The position numbers were made by a program, and so were the translations under genes. From Tenacibaculum holothuriorum (GTDB lineage Bacteria; Bacteroidota; Bacteroidia; Flavobacteriales; Flavobacteriaceae): a stretch of 64,000 bases of DNA. Every line of letters starts with the position of its first letter. The stretch's first letter is position 1. Of the stretch, positions 39,732 through 48,456 are shown in pieces. The notes below the pieces were generated by a model that worked only from the letters and a program-made list of their open reading frames with translations, had not been told where the DNA came from and searched no databases. The stretch spans positions 248,001-312,000 of the forward strand of contig NZ_LAPZ01000001.1 of the NCBI RefSeq assembly GCF_002120225.1, given 5' to 3'.

Positions 39732-40802
39732 ATGCAAAAATTTCTTTCACTTATTTGTGCAGTAGTACTTTTAGTAAGCTGCAATCAAAAACAAAACACT
39801 AACGAAAGACAAACAAAAGAATTGGCTGTCAATACTAACAACGTAAAAGAAGAGAATACCATGGAAAATTTAAAAGCAGGAAAAAACAGTGTAACATTTA
39901 CATCATTTGGAGTAGAATTAGCAGGAGATTTATATTTACCTGAAGGGTTTGATCCAAGCAAAAAGTACAAAGCCATAGTAAGTGCTAGTCCGTTTCCACA
40001 AGTCAAAGGGCAGGTTATGGCAACCTATGGACCAGAAATGGCGAAAAGAGGCTTTGTATTCTTAGGCTTTGATTATTTAGGAATGGGCGATTCTCCAGCA
40101 TTACCAGGAGAGCACAAAAAATCTAGATATATGTTTAGATTGATAGAAAACACTTGGGATGCGGTTTCATATTTAGGAACATTGCCTTTTGTAGAAGAGA
40201 TTGAAGGATTAGGTGTTTGTCAAGGTGGTTCTATCATTGCATCAGCAGCAGTTACCGACCATAGAATTAAGAAAATTGCAATGGTTTCTGGTATGATGGC
40301 AGCAGATGGTTTCCAATGGTTAGGTAGAGAAGTTACAGACCCTATGATTGCAGCCGCTAATGCCTCTATGCAAAAGCAATATGAAACTGGCGAAGCCGAT
40401 TATCACGCGCCATTCGGATTAGATGACCAGATGGCAGAAGAAGAGTTTGTTGTAGTTGCTGCGTATCCGGCAATGGCAAAAGAAACCTATAGCTATTACG
40501 GAAAAAATGGTGTAAAAGGCCCAGGAACCGTTAAAAACGCTTCAAACATTCATATAGCCGACCAAGCGATGCAATCTATGATTTCTATAGGAGAAGCTTA
40601 TGCAGATAAAATTGTACAGCCAAGTTTAGTAATATACGGTACCAATGCTTCTACTGCTCCTTGTTCAACACAGTTTATAGCAAAACTTACCAACGATAAC
40701 ACAACGTTGGCATTTGATGAGTTTAGCCATGTAGATTTCTACTACAAACCAGAAGCGGTAAAAGCATCAACAGATGCTGTAGCAGAATTCTTTAATAAAT
40801 AA
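39732..40802 (+). CDS. Exported alpha/beta hydrolase lipoprotein, paralogue
   Basis: A 356-residue paralogue of the hydrolase at 38246, with an added lipoprotein signal (VVLLVSCNQKQN, Cys near residue 17) and a linker. From residue 46 the sequence follows the cytosolic copy almost residue for residue, including GLGVCQGGS with Cys as nucleophile and the closing EFSHVDFYY. Thus the same activity appears to have been duplicated and placed in the envelope. It has its own tandem-repeat promoter. Confidence 0.8.
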   Translation: MQKFLSLICAVVLLVSCNQKQNTNERQTKELAVNTNNVKEENTMENLKAGKNSVTFTSFGVELAGDLYLPEGFDPSKKYKAIVSASPFPQVKGQVMATYGPEMAKRGFVFLGFDYLGMGDSPALPGEHKKSRYMFRLIENTWDAVSYLGTLPFVEEIEGLGVCQGGSIIASAAVTDHRIKKIAMVSGMMAADGFQWLGREVTDPMIAAANASMQKQYETGEADYHAPFGLDDQMAEEEFVVVAAYPAMAKETYSYYGKNGVKGPGTVKNASNIHIADQAMQSMISIGEAYADKIVQPSLVIYGTNASTAPCSTQFIAKLTNDNTTLAFDEFSHVDFYYKPEAVKASTDAVAEFFNK

Positions 40803-40857
40803 TAATCATTTAGCACGTATTAGGTTTTTTCTGATTGATTAATAGCACCCTAATACA

Positions 40858-40894
40858 AGAACCTCTTGCCTAATCCCTAATAGCAAGAGGTTCT
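40858..40894 (+). terminator. Hairpin after the hydrolase lipoprotein gene
   Basis: A perfect 12-bp stem, AGAACCTCTTGC with GCAAGAGGTTCT, around 13 nt, 56 bp after the stop and 19 bp before the next ATG. The T tract behind it is short (ATTCTT), so termination may be partial. Confidence 0.6.
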
Positions 40895-40912
40895 ATTCTT
40901 AAATATTTCATT

Positions 40913-41275
40913 ATGACAGTTCAAGAATTAGAAACATTAGTACAAAGCAAAAAAGTACATCAAATTAGATGTGGAGACCATCGTTTTATCGACATCACCA
41001 TTGTAGCTACTGAAGGACGTTTTTTTGTACGTCAGTATAAATTCAGAAAACGAAGTTGGTACGATGCTTTTTTAGTAAATCCAGAAGGTGCTATGAAAAT
41101 TGGCGATTTAGAAGTAGAAATTAAAGGTGTAGTACCTGATGATATAGATCAAGTCAATCCGAAAGTAAATAAGGCATATAGAAAATTGTTAGGACTGATT
41201 TATCCTGCGATGCGATTAACCTACGATACTAAAAAACACGAAGCATCTACCTTAGAGCTGGTGCCTACACTTTAA
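40913..41275 (+). CDS. DUF2255-like protein
   Basis: A 120-residue protein with a pattern I associate with DUF2255: FIDITIVATEGRFFVRQYKF, then RSWYDAFLVNPEGAMKIGDLEVEIKGV. The fold resembles small flavin- or nitroreductase-associated barrel proteins, but no activity is assigned. It lies between the hydrolase and SDR genes, before a terminator. Confidence 0.55.
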   Translation: MTVQELETLVQSKKVHQIRCGDHRFIDITIVATEGRFFVRQYKFRKRSWYDAFLVNPEGAMKIGDLEVEIKGVVPDDIDQVNPKVNKAYRKLLGLIYPAMRLTYDTKKHEASTLELVPTL

Positions 41276-41319
41276 CAATCTTTATGTAAAAGTAGTAAGT
41301 ATTTCAAATACTTATTCAG

Positions 41320-41349
41320 AAAGCATTATAGTATTCACTATGATGCTTT
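41320..41349 (+). terminator. Terminator after the DUF2255-like gene
   Basis: AAAGCATTATAGT pairs with ACTATGATGCTTT (12 of 13 Watson-Crick plus a G-T wobble) around a 4-nt loop, followed by T. Confidence 0.75.
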
Positions 41350-41372
41350 TTCTGTAAAAAAGTACTTTCCAC

Positions 41373-41435
41373 CCAAAAAGTATAAGTATCTAACCAAAAT
41401 GTATAAGTACAAAAGTAGTAATCGTTAGAACTTTG
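41373..41435 (+). promoter_or_regulatory. Tandem operator and promoter of the SDR operon
   Basis: CCAAAAAGTATAAGT (41373-41387) and CCAAAATGTATAAGT (41394-41408) start 21 bp apart. GAACTTTG (41428-41435), one base from TAnnTTTG, lies 19 bp after the second repeat. It precedes the five-gene run from 41471. Confidence 0.65.
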
Positions 41436-41470
41436 TCGTATCATTTTATCACACATTAAAATTCAAAAAA

Positions 41471-42418
41471 ATGAGCGAAAATATATTTGGTAAAGAAGGT
41501 TGGACACCTAACCGATTAAAAGACTTAACAGGAAAGACGTATGTAATTACAGGTGCAAATGCAGGCGCTGGTTTTGAAGCCACTAAACTGTTTCTTCGCA
41601 AAGGAGCATCGGTAGTAATGCTGAACAGAAACAAACAAAAATCTGAAGCTGCTATTACCGAACTAAAACAAGAGTTTGGTAAGGATGCCAAGGTATCTTT
41701 TATCCTTATGGACTTAGCAGAGTTAGATTCTGTTAGAACTGCAGCACAAGAAGTTAAAGACAGAGTACCGTACATAGATGCTTTTTTATGTAACGCTGCC
41801 GTGGCGCAAGTAGCCACACAACAATTAACATCATCAGGATTTGAAAGCCAATTAGGTATTAATCATTACGGACATTTTTTATTGCTGAATTTGTTATTCG
41901 ATAAGATAGAAAACACAGGAAAACGCATTGTTATAATGGGAAGTAATGGGTACAAAATGGGGTTAAAACGGTTGAATTTAGAAGATATGAACTTCGATAA
42001 AAAATACAACCCAATGAATGCGTACTGTAATAGCAAGTTAGCTCAAATGGTGTTTGCCTACGAGTTACAACATCGAATTAAAGAAGCAGACAAAGATGTT
42101 GAAGTCTACGTATGTCACCCAGGAGCATCAAGAACTTCTTTAGCAAAAGATGAGGCTAATTTTATGACTAAGTTAATTTTTACCATTATGTCGTATACAC
42201 CATTGGCACAATCGGCTGAAAAAGGTTCATGGCCTGAAGTGATGTGTGCCACTGAAGACGGATTAAAACAACAAGCTTACTATGGCCCAACAAAACGAAT
42301 GGATTTAGTAGGCCCCATTGGAGAATGTAAATTAGAACCTTTTGTACTCAACAGAGAGATTGCTATAAAACTTTGGGATATGTCTGAAGAGTTGACTAAT
42401 TGTAAATGGAAGTTTTAA
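41471..42418 (+). CDS. Short-chain dehydrogenase/reductase
   Basis: A 315-residue NAD(P)-dependent oxidoreductase with the Rossmann motif ITGANAGAGFEATK (about residues 25-38), an NAA-type segment (LCNAAVAQ), and the catalytic Y-x3-K in YCNSKLAQ. The C-terminal extension (GSWPEVMCATED, YYGPTKRMDLVGPIGE) is typical of the light-dependent-protochlorophyllide-reductase-like/retinol-dehydrogenase-like SDR branch, here of unknown substrate. It is the first gene of a run of closely spaced genes driven by the tandem-repeat promoter. Confidence 0.8.
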   Translation: MSENIFGKEGWTPNRLKDLTGKTYVITGANAGAGFEATKLFLRKGASVVMLNRNKQKSEAAITELKQEFGKDAKVSFILMDLAELDSVRTAAQEVKDRVPYIDAFLCNAAVAQVATQQLTSSGFESQLGINHYGHFLLLNLLFDKIENTGKRIVIMGSNGYKMGLKRLNLEDMNFDKKYNPMNAYCNSKLAQMVFAYELQHRIKEADKDVEVYVCHPGASRTSLAKDEANFMTKLIFTIMSYTPLAQSAEKGSWPEVMCATEDGLKQQAYYGPTKRMDLVGPIGECKLEPFVLNREIAIKLWDMSEELTNCKWKF

Positions 42419-42474
42419 TAATAACCTAATAATAGAACTTAAAAAACAAAGAATTTAATTTTAAAATAATAATC

Positions 42475-43092
42475 ATGAACACTAAAAAAAACATCGTAGT
42501 AACAGTAGTGGTGGTATTGAGTGTATTTTTAGTAAATGCGCAAAATAGAAACTGGAAAAAAGAAGTTTCTAAAGACGGAAAAGTAACAGTAAAAAGCGAA
42601 GTTGCCAAAGATGAAGAAGGCAAAATGATTTATTACATAGCCGAAACAACAACAAATGTAACAGCAGAAAAAGTTGAAGAGTATTTAAGAAAACCGTCTA
42701 ATTACACCTATTTTTTAGACTATACTGAAAATAGTAAAAAAATAAAAGAAGTGTCAGAAGATGAATGGTTTACTTATATGTTTGTTGATGCACCTTGGCC
42801 TATGTCAAACTTCGATTGCGTTCAAAAATATAAATTTCAAAAAACAGACAAGGGATTTAAGCTAAAAGGAGTTGCTGATACAGACGCTTATAAAAAAGGA
42901 GATGTGAAGCGTATGCAAGTATATACAATTGAATATGCCTTTGAAAAAATAAACGATACGCAGAATAAATTAACTATAACAGCTAATTATAGACCTACGG
43001 CTTCTATGCCTAAGTTTTTATTAAGAGGATGGTTTCCAAACGGTCCTGCTAAGTTAATGTCAAAATTATTAGAAGGAGCTTCTAAATTATAG
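42475..43092 (+). CDS. Exported START/SRPBCC-like lipid-binding protein
   Basis: A 205-residue protein with a signal peptide (TVVVVLSVFLVNAQ). Its domain reads like a START/SRPBCC fold: WKKEVSKDGKVTVKSEV, EEYLRKPSNYTYFLDYTENSKKIKEVSEDEWFTYMFVDAPWPMSNFD in parts, and a closing helix WFPNGPAKLMSKLLEGA. It probably binds a hydrophobic ligand in the periplasm. It follows the SDR by 56 bp and precedes the nitroreductase-like gene by 12 bp. Confidence 0.7.
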   Translation: MNTKKNIVVTVVVVLSVFLVNAQNRNWKKEVSKDGKVTVKSEVAKDEEGKMIYYIAETTTNVTAEKVEEYLRKPSNYTYFLDYTENSKKIKEVSEDEWFTYMFVDAPWPMSNFDCVQKYKFQKTDKGFKLKGVADTDAYKKGDVKRMQVYTIEYAFEKINDTQNKLTITANYRPTASMPKFLLRGWFPNGPAKLMSKLLEGASKL

Positions 43093-43104
43093 TAATGCAT
43101 AAAA

Positions 43105-43755
43105 ATGAAAAGAACAATCGCATTAATAATAACTGCTTTTCTAGGATTTAATTCCATCGCACAGCAAAAAGTTAAAGAAATTCGTGATATAAAATTAGTC
43201 GCACCAAATTTTAGCCATAACGCTTCGCTATACGATGCTCTAATGAATAGACGTTCTAAACGTTCTTTTTCTAAAGAAAAGATTAACGACCAAGATATGA
43301 GTAATCTACTATGGGCAGCTGCGGGTATTAATCGTAAAGGTAGAGGAAGAACTGTACCCCTGTTAGGAGATATTGCTATTTATGTTGCTATGGAATCGGG
43401 CGTTTATTTATACAATCCTAAAACGCATGAACTAGAACATAAATTAACTGAAGATGTCAGAAAGAAAATATCATCACAAGGTCCTGTAAAAAAAGCTCCA
43501 GCAGTTTTTATTTACACTATAGACGACAAATCGTTTCCTGGATATATGAAAAGAGCAATGAAAGAAGCTCACGGAATGGATTTTTATTACGGAAATCAAG
43601 TAGCCTATTCTACTCAAAACATATACCTGTATGCAGCAGCTAAAAAAATGAATGCAGTTGTGATGGGTGGTTTTTATAGAGAGAAAGTTGATGAAATGCT
43701 AGATTTAGATGAAGACCACAATTCTTACTTAATTCAGTTGGTTGGTTATAAATAA
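43105..43755 (+). CDS. SagB/nitroreductase-like protein with signal peptide
   Basis: A 216-residue protein with a cleavable signal (ITAFLGFNSIAQQ) and an FMN-dependent nitroreductase domain: LYDALMNRRSKRSFSKEKI at the start, NLLWAAAGINR, then QNIYLYAAAKKMNAVVMGGF. These segments match the SagB/thiazoline-oxidase type. An exported nitroreductase fold is unusual because flavin must be acquired outside the cytoplasm. The neighbouring gene 43779 carries an FMN-attachment-like motif, which may be related. Confidence 0.75.
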   Translation: MKRTIALIITAFLGFNSIAQQKVKEIRDIKLVAPNFSHNASLYDALMNRRSKRSFSKEKINDQDMSNLLWAAAGINRKGRGRTVPLLGDIAIYVAMESGVYLYNPKTHELEHKLTEDVRKKISSQGPVKKAPAVFIYTIDDKSFPGYMKRAMKEAHGMDFYYGNQVAYSTQNIYLYAAAKKMNAVVMGGFYREKVDEMLDLDEDHNSYLIQLVGYK

Positions 43756-43778
43756 GACTATTATAAAATATACTTTAA

Positions 43779-44963
43779 ATGAAAAACTATATAAAGCATA
43801 TTACAAACATTGGTTTTTTCTTATTGTTATTTTTTTCCTTTGGTTTTAAATCAGAAACTAAAGAGATAAAACATAAAATTCAGGTCATTCATCCTGGAAA
43901 AGATTTGAAAGAGCCAGTTGAGACCATTCTGGTTGAACGATTAAATAAGAATAACGAAACTCTTGAATTTTACGTCAATGTAGAGTCAGTAATCTGTTCA
44001 GATAATACCTGCAAGATTGTTCCAGTAAACATTTTTTGGGACATAAATGGTGAATACAATCGTATTGAACTAGAAGAAGGAGGCTATTTAGAAAAAATTG
44101 AAGGTGTAGAATTTAATGAAGACGATTATCTAAAACTAGATGGTATTCTAAAAAACAAAAACTCGGCTTTAGCAGATTATGACATCAATGAAATTATAGA
44201 TAAGAATAAGAAAAGTAAACAACAGGATTTCAATTTTAATTTTAATGCTGATGTTGACGCTGTTTCTGGAGCTACAATTATTACTATTGATGAGTCAGAA
44301 ACCATTGTTGGTGCTACATTAACCAGTTACACGTTGTGGCATTGGGTAAATGGGCCTATACCACAGATTATTAAAAAAATAATGGTAGAGAAACTTTCTC
44401 AAGAAGGTCTTATTAATTTATTAAATACTTCTGGTGAGAAACAAGTAATTGCTTTAGAAGAGATATCAAAAAGAAAGCTATTTAATAAAGCTGTAAGAAA
44501 TATAGTAGTTGAAAATATCGCTTCTGAAAATATAGCGTATAGAAAAGAAGCATTTGCTTACATAAAAAAACTACCAAAAGCGCAGCATTTTGAAGCTTTA
44601 AGAGAAATTTTCAATAAAAAGGATGATAAAATACGTTTCAAAGCGCTCTATCTAGTTGAAGATAGTCCATATCCAATTTCTCAAAACTTTAGTGCTTTTC
44701 TAACCAAAAATATTATCGAAAAGGAGAATCAAAAAGAAATAGAAAAATTACTTGATATATATCAAGGCAGAAAAAAAACCTTTTCTACCACAAACCAAGA
44801 AATTATAAAACTTTTAGATTCTGAAAATTTTTCAATAGCACGTAATGCATATGAGTTTTTAAAAGACAAAGCACTTTTCAAAACGCAACAAAAACTTATA
44901 AATAAGTTTTACAATACACATAAAACAGCTTTAGAAAATACCAATAAGTATCAAGGGTTTTAG
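43779..44963 (+). CDS. Exported protein with FMN-attachment-like motif and helical repeats
   Basis: A 394-residue protein with an N-terminal signal (GFFLLLFFSFGF). Residues 30-195 include DAVSGATIITIDES, reminiscent of the S-G-A-T site where flavin transferase links FMN in NqrC/RnfG-type domains. The C-terminal half is alpha-helical, resembling HEAT-like repeats (LNTSGEKQVIALEEISKR, AFAYIKKLPKAQHFEAL, IRFKALYLVEDS). No named family recognised. It lies 23 bp after the nitroreductase-like gene and 9 bp before the metallo-hydrolase gene, so all are likely one pathway. Confidence 0.6.
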   Translation: MKNYIKHITNIGFFLLLFFSFGFKSETKEIKHKIQVIHPGKDLKEPVETILVERLNKNNETLEFYVNVESVICSDNTCKIVPVNIFWDINGEYNRIELEEGGYLEKIEGVEFNEDDYLKLDGILKNKNSALADYDINEIIDKNKKSKQQDFNFNFNADVDAVSGATIITIDESETIVGATLTSYTLWHWVNGPIPQIIKKIMVEKLSQEGLINLLNTSGEKQVIALEEISKRKLFNKAVRNIVVENIASENIAYRKEAFAYIKKLPKAQHFEALREIFNKKDDKIRFKALYLVEDSPYPISQNFSAFLTKNIIEKENQKEIEKLLDIYQGRKKTFSTTNQEIIKLLDSENFSIARNAYEFLKDKALFKTQQKLINKFYNTHKTALENTNKYQGF

Positions 44964-44972
44964 TATGTAGTT

Positions 44973-46118
44973 ATGAAATATAAATTATTTAAAATAGTAA
45001 AAAAGATGTTGTTAACACTTGGAATATTTGTTGGTGTTATTATAATTATGGGTTTGTTATTCGTAAACTTAAGTCCGCAATTTGGTGGTAAGCATACTGA
45101 TGAAGCTATTGCTCGTTTTGAAACTTCTCAAAACTTTAAAAAAGGAAAGTTTACCAACCAGTCCTTTACACCAACATTTCCTGGTTTTAGTGATTTAGGC
45201 AAAGTATTTAAAGCGGTAACTAAAAAAGTCCCTAACACTATTCCTTCTAGCCCAATAAAAGTAGAAAAAGTAAGCAATCAAGAATTTACAAAACCTTCAA
45301 ACGAAACAAAGTTTATTTGGTTTGGGCATTCTGCTTTTTTATTAGAAATACAAGGCAAGCGTATTTTAATAGATCCTATGTTGAGTGATGTTCCAGCCCC
45401 ACATCCATGGTTAGGAGGAAAACGATTTACTGATGGATTACCCATGTCTGTTGAAGATTTACCAAGTATTGATGCCGTTATTTTTTCACATGATCATTAT
45501 GACCATTTAGATTATGAAACTATCCAAAAAATAAAAAAGCGTGTTAAAAAATACTTTACTCCTTTAGGTTTGGGAACCCACTTACAAGCTTGGGGAATTG
45601 ACAAAGACGATATTGTAGAACTAGATTGGTGGGAAGAGACCCAATTTGAAGACTTAAAATTCGTAGCTACTCCAGCACGCCATTTTTCAGGACGAGGACT
45701 TTCAGACTCTATGAAAACGCTTTGGGCTTCTTGGATCATTCAATCAGAAACAGAGAACATCTATTTTAGTGGAGATAGTGGTTACGATACGCACTTCAAA
45801 AAAATAGGAGAAAAATATGGGCCTTTTGATATCGCATTTATGGAGTGTGGGCAGTACAATGATGATTTACCTGATTCACCTATACATATGTACCCTGAAC
45901 AAACTGCTCAAGCAGCTTTAGATGTAAAGGCACAATATACCATGCCCATACATTGGGCTTCATTTAAGTTAAACAATCATCCATGGAAAGAACCTGTAGA
46001 AAGATTAATCAAAAAAGCTGAAGAGTTTAATATTACGTTATTAACGCCTAGAATAGGTCAAGTATTTACCCTAAACAGCCTAGATAATAGCTCTTCTAAT
46101 TGGTGGGAGAAATATTAA
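44973..46118 (+). CDS. UlaG/NAPE-PLD-like metallo-beta-lactamase-fold hydrolase
   Basis: A 381-residue protein with one N-terminal membrane helix (about residues 12-31) and an MBL-fold domain. Zinc ligands are readable in FSHDHYDHLD (HxHxDH), ATPARHFSGRG, FSGDSGYD and the final MPIHWASF. Together with WFGHSAFLLEI and the order of motifs this matches NAPE-hydrolysing phospholipase D-like/UlaG-like enzymes. It is likely membrane-anchored facing the periplasm, acting on a phospholipid-like or lactone substrate. It lies 9 bp after the preceding gene and is followed by an AraC regulator. Confidence 0.8.
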   Translation: MKYKLFKIVKKMLLTLGIFVGVIIIMGLLFVNLSPQFGGKHTDEAIARFETSQNFKKGKFTNQSFTPTFPGFSDLGKVFKAVTKKVPNTIPSSPIKVEKVSNQEFTKPSNETKFIWFGHSAFLLEIQGKRILIDPMLSDVPAPHPWLGGKRFTDGLPMSVEDLPSIDAVIFSHDHYDHLDYETIQKIKKRVKKYFTPLGLGTHLQAWGIDKDDIVELDWWEETQFEDLKFVATPARHFSGRGLSDSMKTLWASWIIQSETENIYFSGDSGYDTHFKKIGEKYGPFDIAFMECGQYNDDLPDSPIHMYPEQTAQAALDVKAQYTMPIHWASFKLNNHPWKEPVERLIKKAEEFNITLLTPRIGQVFTLNSLDNSSSNWWEKY

Positions 46119-46149
46119 AATAAGTCGTAACTTTCAAAAATGTAAAAGA

Positions 46150-47085
46150 ATGAAAATGCCAAGTTTAAAATTTAATAACATATCAGAGTTTCATAAACAT
46201 TTTGAATTGCCTGAGCCTGAAAATCCACTATTTGGTGTATTATATACCCAATTGGAAGAAGGCGAACAAGCGAGTTGTGAAACCTATGCTTTTGATGAAC
46301 CTGTGATAATGTCTTGTGATTTTTACAGCATTAGCTTTAAAAACATCATTTCAGGTGAGTTCTCTTATGGTCGTACCAAATACGATTGTACCAATGGTAC
46401 ATTGTTGTTTACAGCACCAAATCAAACCATGACCTTTAAAGATATGGTGTTCAGTTCAGAAAGTTATCACATTGCTTTTCATAAAGATTACATACGTAGT
46501 TTGGATATCTATGAAAAAATCAAAACCTATAATTTCTTCAATTATAATGTAAACGAAGCCCTGCATTTGTCGCCTAAAGAAGAGCAGATTATTAAAGATA
46601 TTTTCAAAAATATAAAAACCGAATATCATAATAATCAGGATGAGTTCAGTAAAGAGATCATCATTTCCCAGTTGGAAACATTGCTGAAATATGCTGATAG
46701 GTTTTACAAAAGACAATTTCTCAACAGAACCGATGATAACAAGATTTTAATCACTAAATTCAAGGATATCCTCAACACTTATTTTGAGCAAAACCTATTT
46801 GCAGAAGAGGGTATTCCTACTTTGGATTGGATGGCTGTACAACTGAATGTGAGTCACCGCTATATGAGCGACACCATTAAAGCTGAAACAGGACGAACTG
46901 CGGTAGACCAAATCAATTTGTTTTTAGTAGAAGAAGCAAAAAGTTTATTACTCAACCCAAACCTTTCTATCTCGGAAACAGCTTACAAGCTAGGTTATGA
47001 ATATCCTGCTTATTTTACCAGAGTCTTTAAAAAGAAAGTGGGTATGAGTCCTAAGCAATATATTAAAGAATATTCTTTGAACTAG
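46150..47085 (+). CDS. AraC family transcriptional regulator (paralogue 1)
   Basis: A 311-residue activator-type protein. The N-terminal part (residues 1-195) is a sensor domain with FSYGRTKYDCTNGTLLFTAPNQ. The C-terminal 100 residues hold two helix-turn-helix motifs (WMAVQLNVSHRYMSDTIKAETG and SISETAYKLGYEYPAYFTRVFKKKVGMSPKQY in parts). It closes the SDR-to-MBL run. A paralogue with about the same layout is at 49795. One or both are the obvious candidates for binding the 21-bp-period repeats upstream of neighbouring genes. Confidence 0.85.
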   Translation: MKMPSLKFNNISEFHKHFELPEPENPLFGVLYTQLEEGEQASCETYAFDEPVIMSCDFYSISFKNIISGEFSYGRTKYDCTNGTLLFTAPNQTMTFKDMVFSSESYHIAFHKDYIRSLDIYEKIKTYNFFNYNVNEALHLSPKEEQIIKDIFKNIKTEYHNNQDEFSKEIIISQLETLLKYADRFYKRQFLNRTDDNKILITKFKDILNTYFEQNLFAEEGIPTLDWMAVQLNVSHRYMSDTIKAETGRTAVDQINLFLVEEAKSLLLNPNLSISETAYKLGYEYPAYFTRVFKKKVGMSPKQYIKEYSLN

Positions 47086-47201
47086 TACAATCCAATCCAT
47101 AAAACCTACTTATATAATTCCCTTTTATTTCAAATGAGCTTTTAAGAAAAAATAGGGTTAAAAAAGAATATATAATGAAGTATTCATTTAACTAATAAAA
47201 A

Positions 47202-47789
47202 ATGAAAAAAGTATTAATAATTGCAAGCATCACAATGATGATGCTAAACTGTAAAAAACAAGAATCAAAAATGGAAAATCCAAAAAGCAATATTGAAATT
47301 TCAAAAAATGAAATGATGAAAGGTACACTTATTACTAACGAAAATATCGTAGATGTATTAGAAATACAGCGTGTTATTGACGCGCAAGTGAATGCCTATG
47401 ATAATCAGGATTGGGACATCGCAAAATCATTTATGACCGATGAATTTGAAACTACCGTTGGACAAGAAGGCACAGGAATGATGAAAGCTGACGATTTTCT
47501 TGGGCGTGCAAAAACCTACCATGAAAATGCGGAAGAATTTGTAACACATCATTCAAATTCGGGGTACCGAATATTTTTTAACGACAAAGACCATGCAACG
47601 GCATTTGCTCGTGGTGTTATCATCGTAAAAAGCACACCTGCTGGTGAATATGAAGAAGGCGGAACTCTACAAATGGAACGTTGGAACAGCTATGAATATG
47701 GTTTAAAAAGAACTTCAGAGGGTTGGAAAATCAATAAGATTTTAATTACCTATAATAATGATAAGATGACTTCGATTCCAAAGAAATAA
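47202..47789 (+). CDS. SnoaL/NTF2-like lipoprotein
   Basis: A 195-residue lipoprotein (signal MMMLNCKK, Cys near residue 17). The domain EIQRVIDAQVNAYDNQDWDIAKSFMTDEFE, given in parts here, starts an NTF2-like cone fold as in SnoaL/DUF4440 proteins, closing with MERWNSYEYGLKRTSEGWKI. A catalytic or ligand-binding function in the periplasm is possible but unassigned. A cytosolic SnoaL-like gene lies at 49416. Confidence 0.7.
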   Translation: MKKVLIIASITMMMLNCKKQESKMENPKSNIEISKNEMMKGTLITNENIVDVLEIQRVIDAQVNAYDNQDWDIAKSFMTDEFETTVGQEGTGMMKADDFLGRAKTYHENAEEFVTHHSNSGYRIFFNDKDHATAFARGVIIVKSTPAGEYEEGGTLQMERWNSYEYGLKRTSEGWKINKILITYNNDKMTSIPKK

Positions 47790-47790
47790 A

Positions 47791-47824
47791 TCCTAAAGAA
47801 TGTACTAAAACTTTTTCTTTAGGA
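47791..47824. terminator. Convergent terminator hairpin
   Basis: TCCTAAAGAA pairs with TTCTTTAGGA around 14 nt. It lies between two convergent genes and overlaps the stop of the minus-strand SMI1-like gene, so it may serve both strands. Confidence 0.55.
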
Positions 47825-48322
47825 CTCATCTTGATTAAACCTTATGATTGTTTTAAAATAATGTCTTAAATTTTCATAAGGTTCTTCCCCTGGAATCCAA
47901 TTTGCAAATTTCCAATACCGCCATTTAGCTATTGTTTTATTGGGTGGTATTAATAAAAAATGCTGCTCCTCGTATAAACCTCCAATCAGAATACTTTCTT
48001 CTAATAACTTTCCAACCTGCTCAAGACCTTCAATCCTATATGCTTTAATTAATTCTTGATCTATATTTCTTAAGTAATCTACCTTTTCTATGGATAAAAA
48101 ATTAGGTTCAATAGCATTCGGTGCAGTAAACCCATTGGTTAATCTTATTAATTCTTTGTAATCTTCTGGAAGTTCTAGAGCTAAGCTTTCTTCTAGCTTT
48201 TTAATTTCCTTATTTGAGGCAGGCTTATTTCCAATCCAACCCTTGTTAATCTGTTCTTGAGCATATACTATATCTCCTAGCCTTATGGCTGATTCTGAAA
48301 GTTGTTTAAAAAGGCGTTTCAT
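47819..48322 (-). CDS. SMI1/KNR4 family protein
   Basis: A 167-residue protein with the SMI1/KNR4 signature LEESLALELPEDYKELIRLTNGF (residues 44-66, shown here as the family core), then FLSIEKVDYLRNID and WIPGEEPYENLRHYF. In bacteria this fold often serves as immunity to contact-dependent toxins, but it also occurs alone. No toxin gene is adjacent, so an immunity role is not supported. It is convergent with the SnoaL-like lipoprotein gene. Confidence 0.75.
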   Translation of the reverse strand: MKRLFKQLSESAIRLGDIVYAQEQINKGWIGNKPASNKEIKKLEESLALELPEDYKELIRLTNGFTAPNAIEPNFLSIEKVDYLRNIDQELIKAYRIEGLEQVGKLLEESILIGGLYEEQHFLLIPPNKTIAKWRYWKFANWIPGEEPYENLRHYFKTIIRFNQDES

Positions 48323-48364
48323 AGTTTAATTTTCTTTGATTTTTTTATACAAGAGATATAATTT

Positions 48365-48428
48365 GTAAAAAGATATACAAAGAACGTAAAATTGTATACA
48401 TTTTAACTTGCTTTATTCGAGAACTTTG
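48365..48428 (+). promoter_or_regulatory. Tandem operator and promoter, hydrolase gene 3
   Basis: GTAAAAAGATATAC (48365-48378) and GTAAAATTGTATAC (48386-48399) are direct repeats with 21-bp period, and GAACTTTG (48421-48428) follows as a near-consensus -7 box. The half-site differs from the CCAAAATGTATAAGT type, but spacing and placement are the same, suggesting a paralogous AraC regulator with changed specificity. Confidence 0.55.
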
Positions 48429-48456
48429 CATTGTAATTAATTTAAAATTAAATATC

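Noticed and set aside
38145..41408. CRISPR or phage attachment repeats
   Set aside because: Only two copies occur per locus, each directly before a -7 box, with a 21-bp period; operator repeats explain them better.
47819..48322. SMI1-like gene as immunity for a contact-dependent toxin
   Set aside because: No toxin, VgrG/Rhs or secretion gene is adjacent; the family call stands but the immunity role is unsupported.
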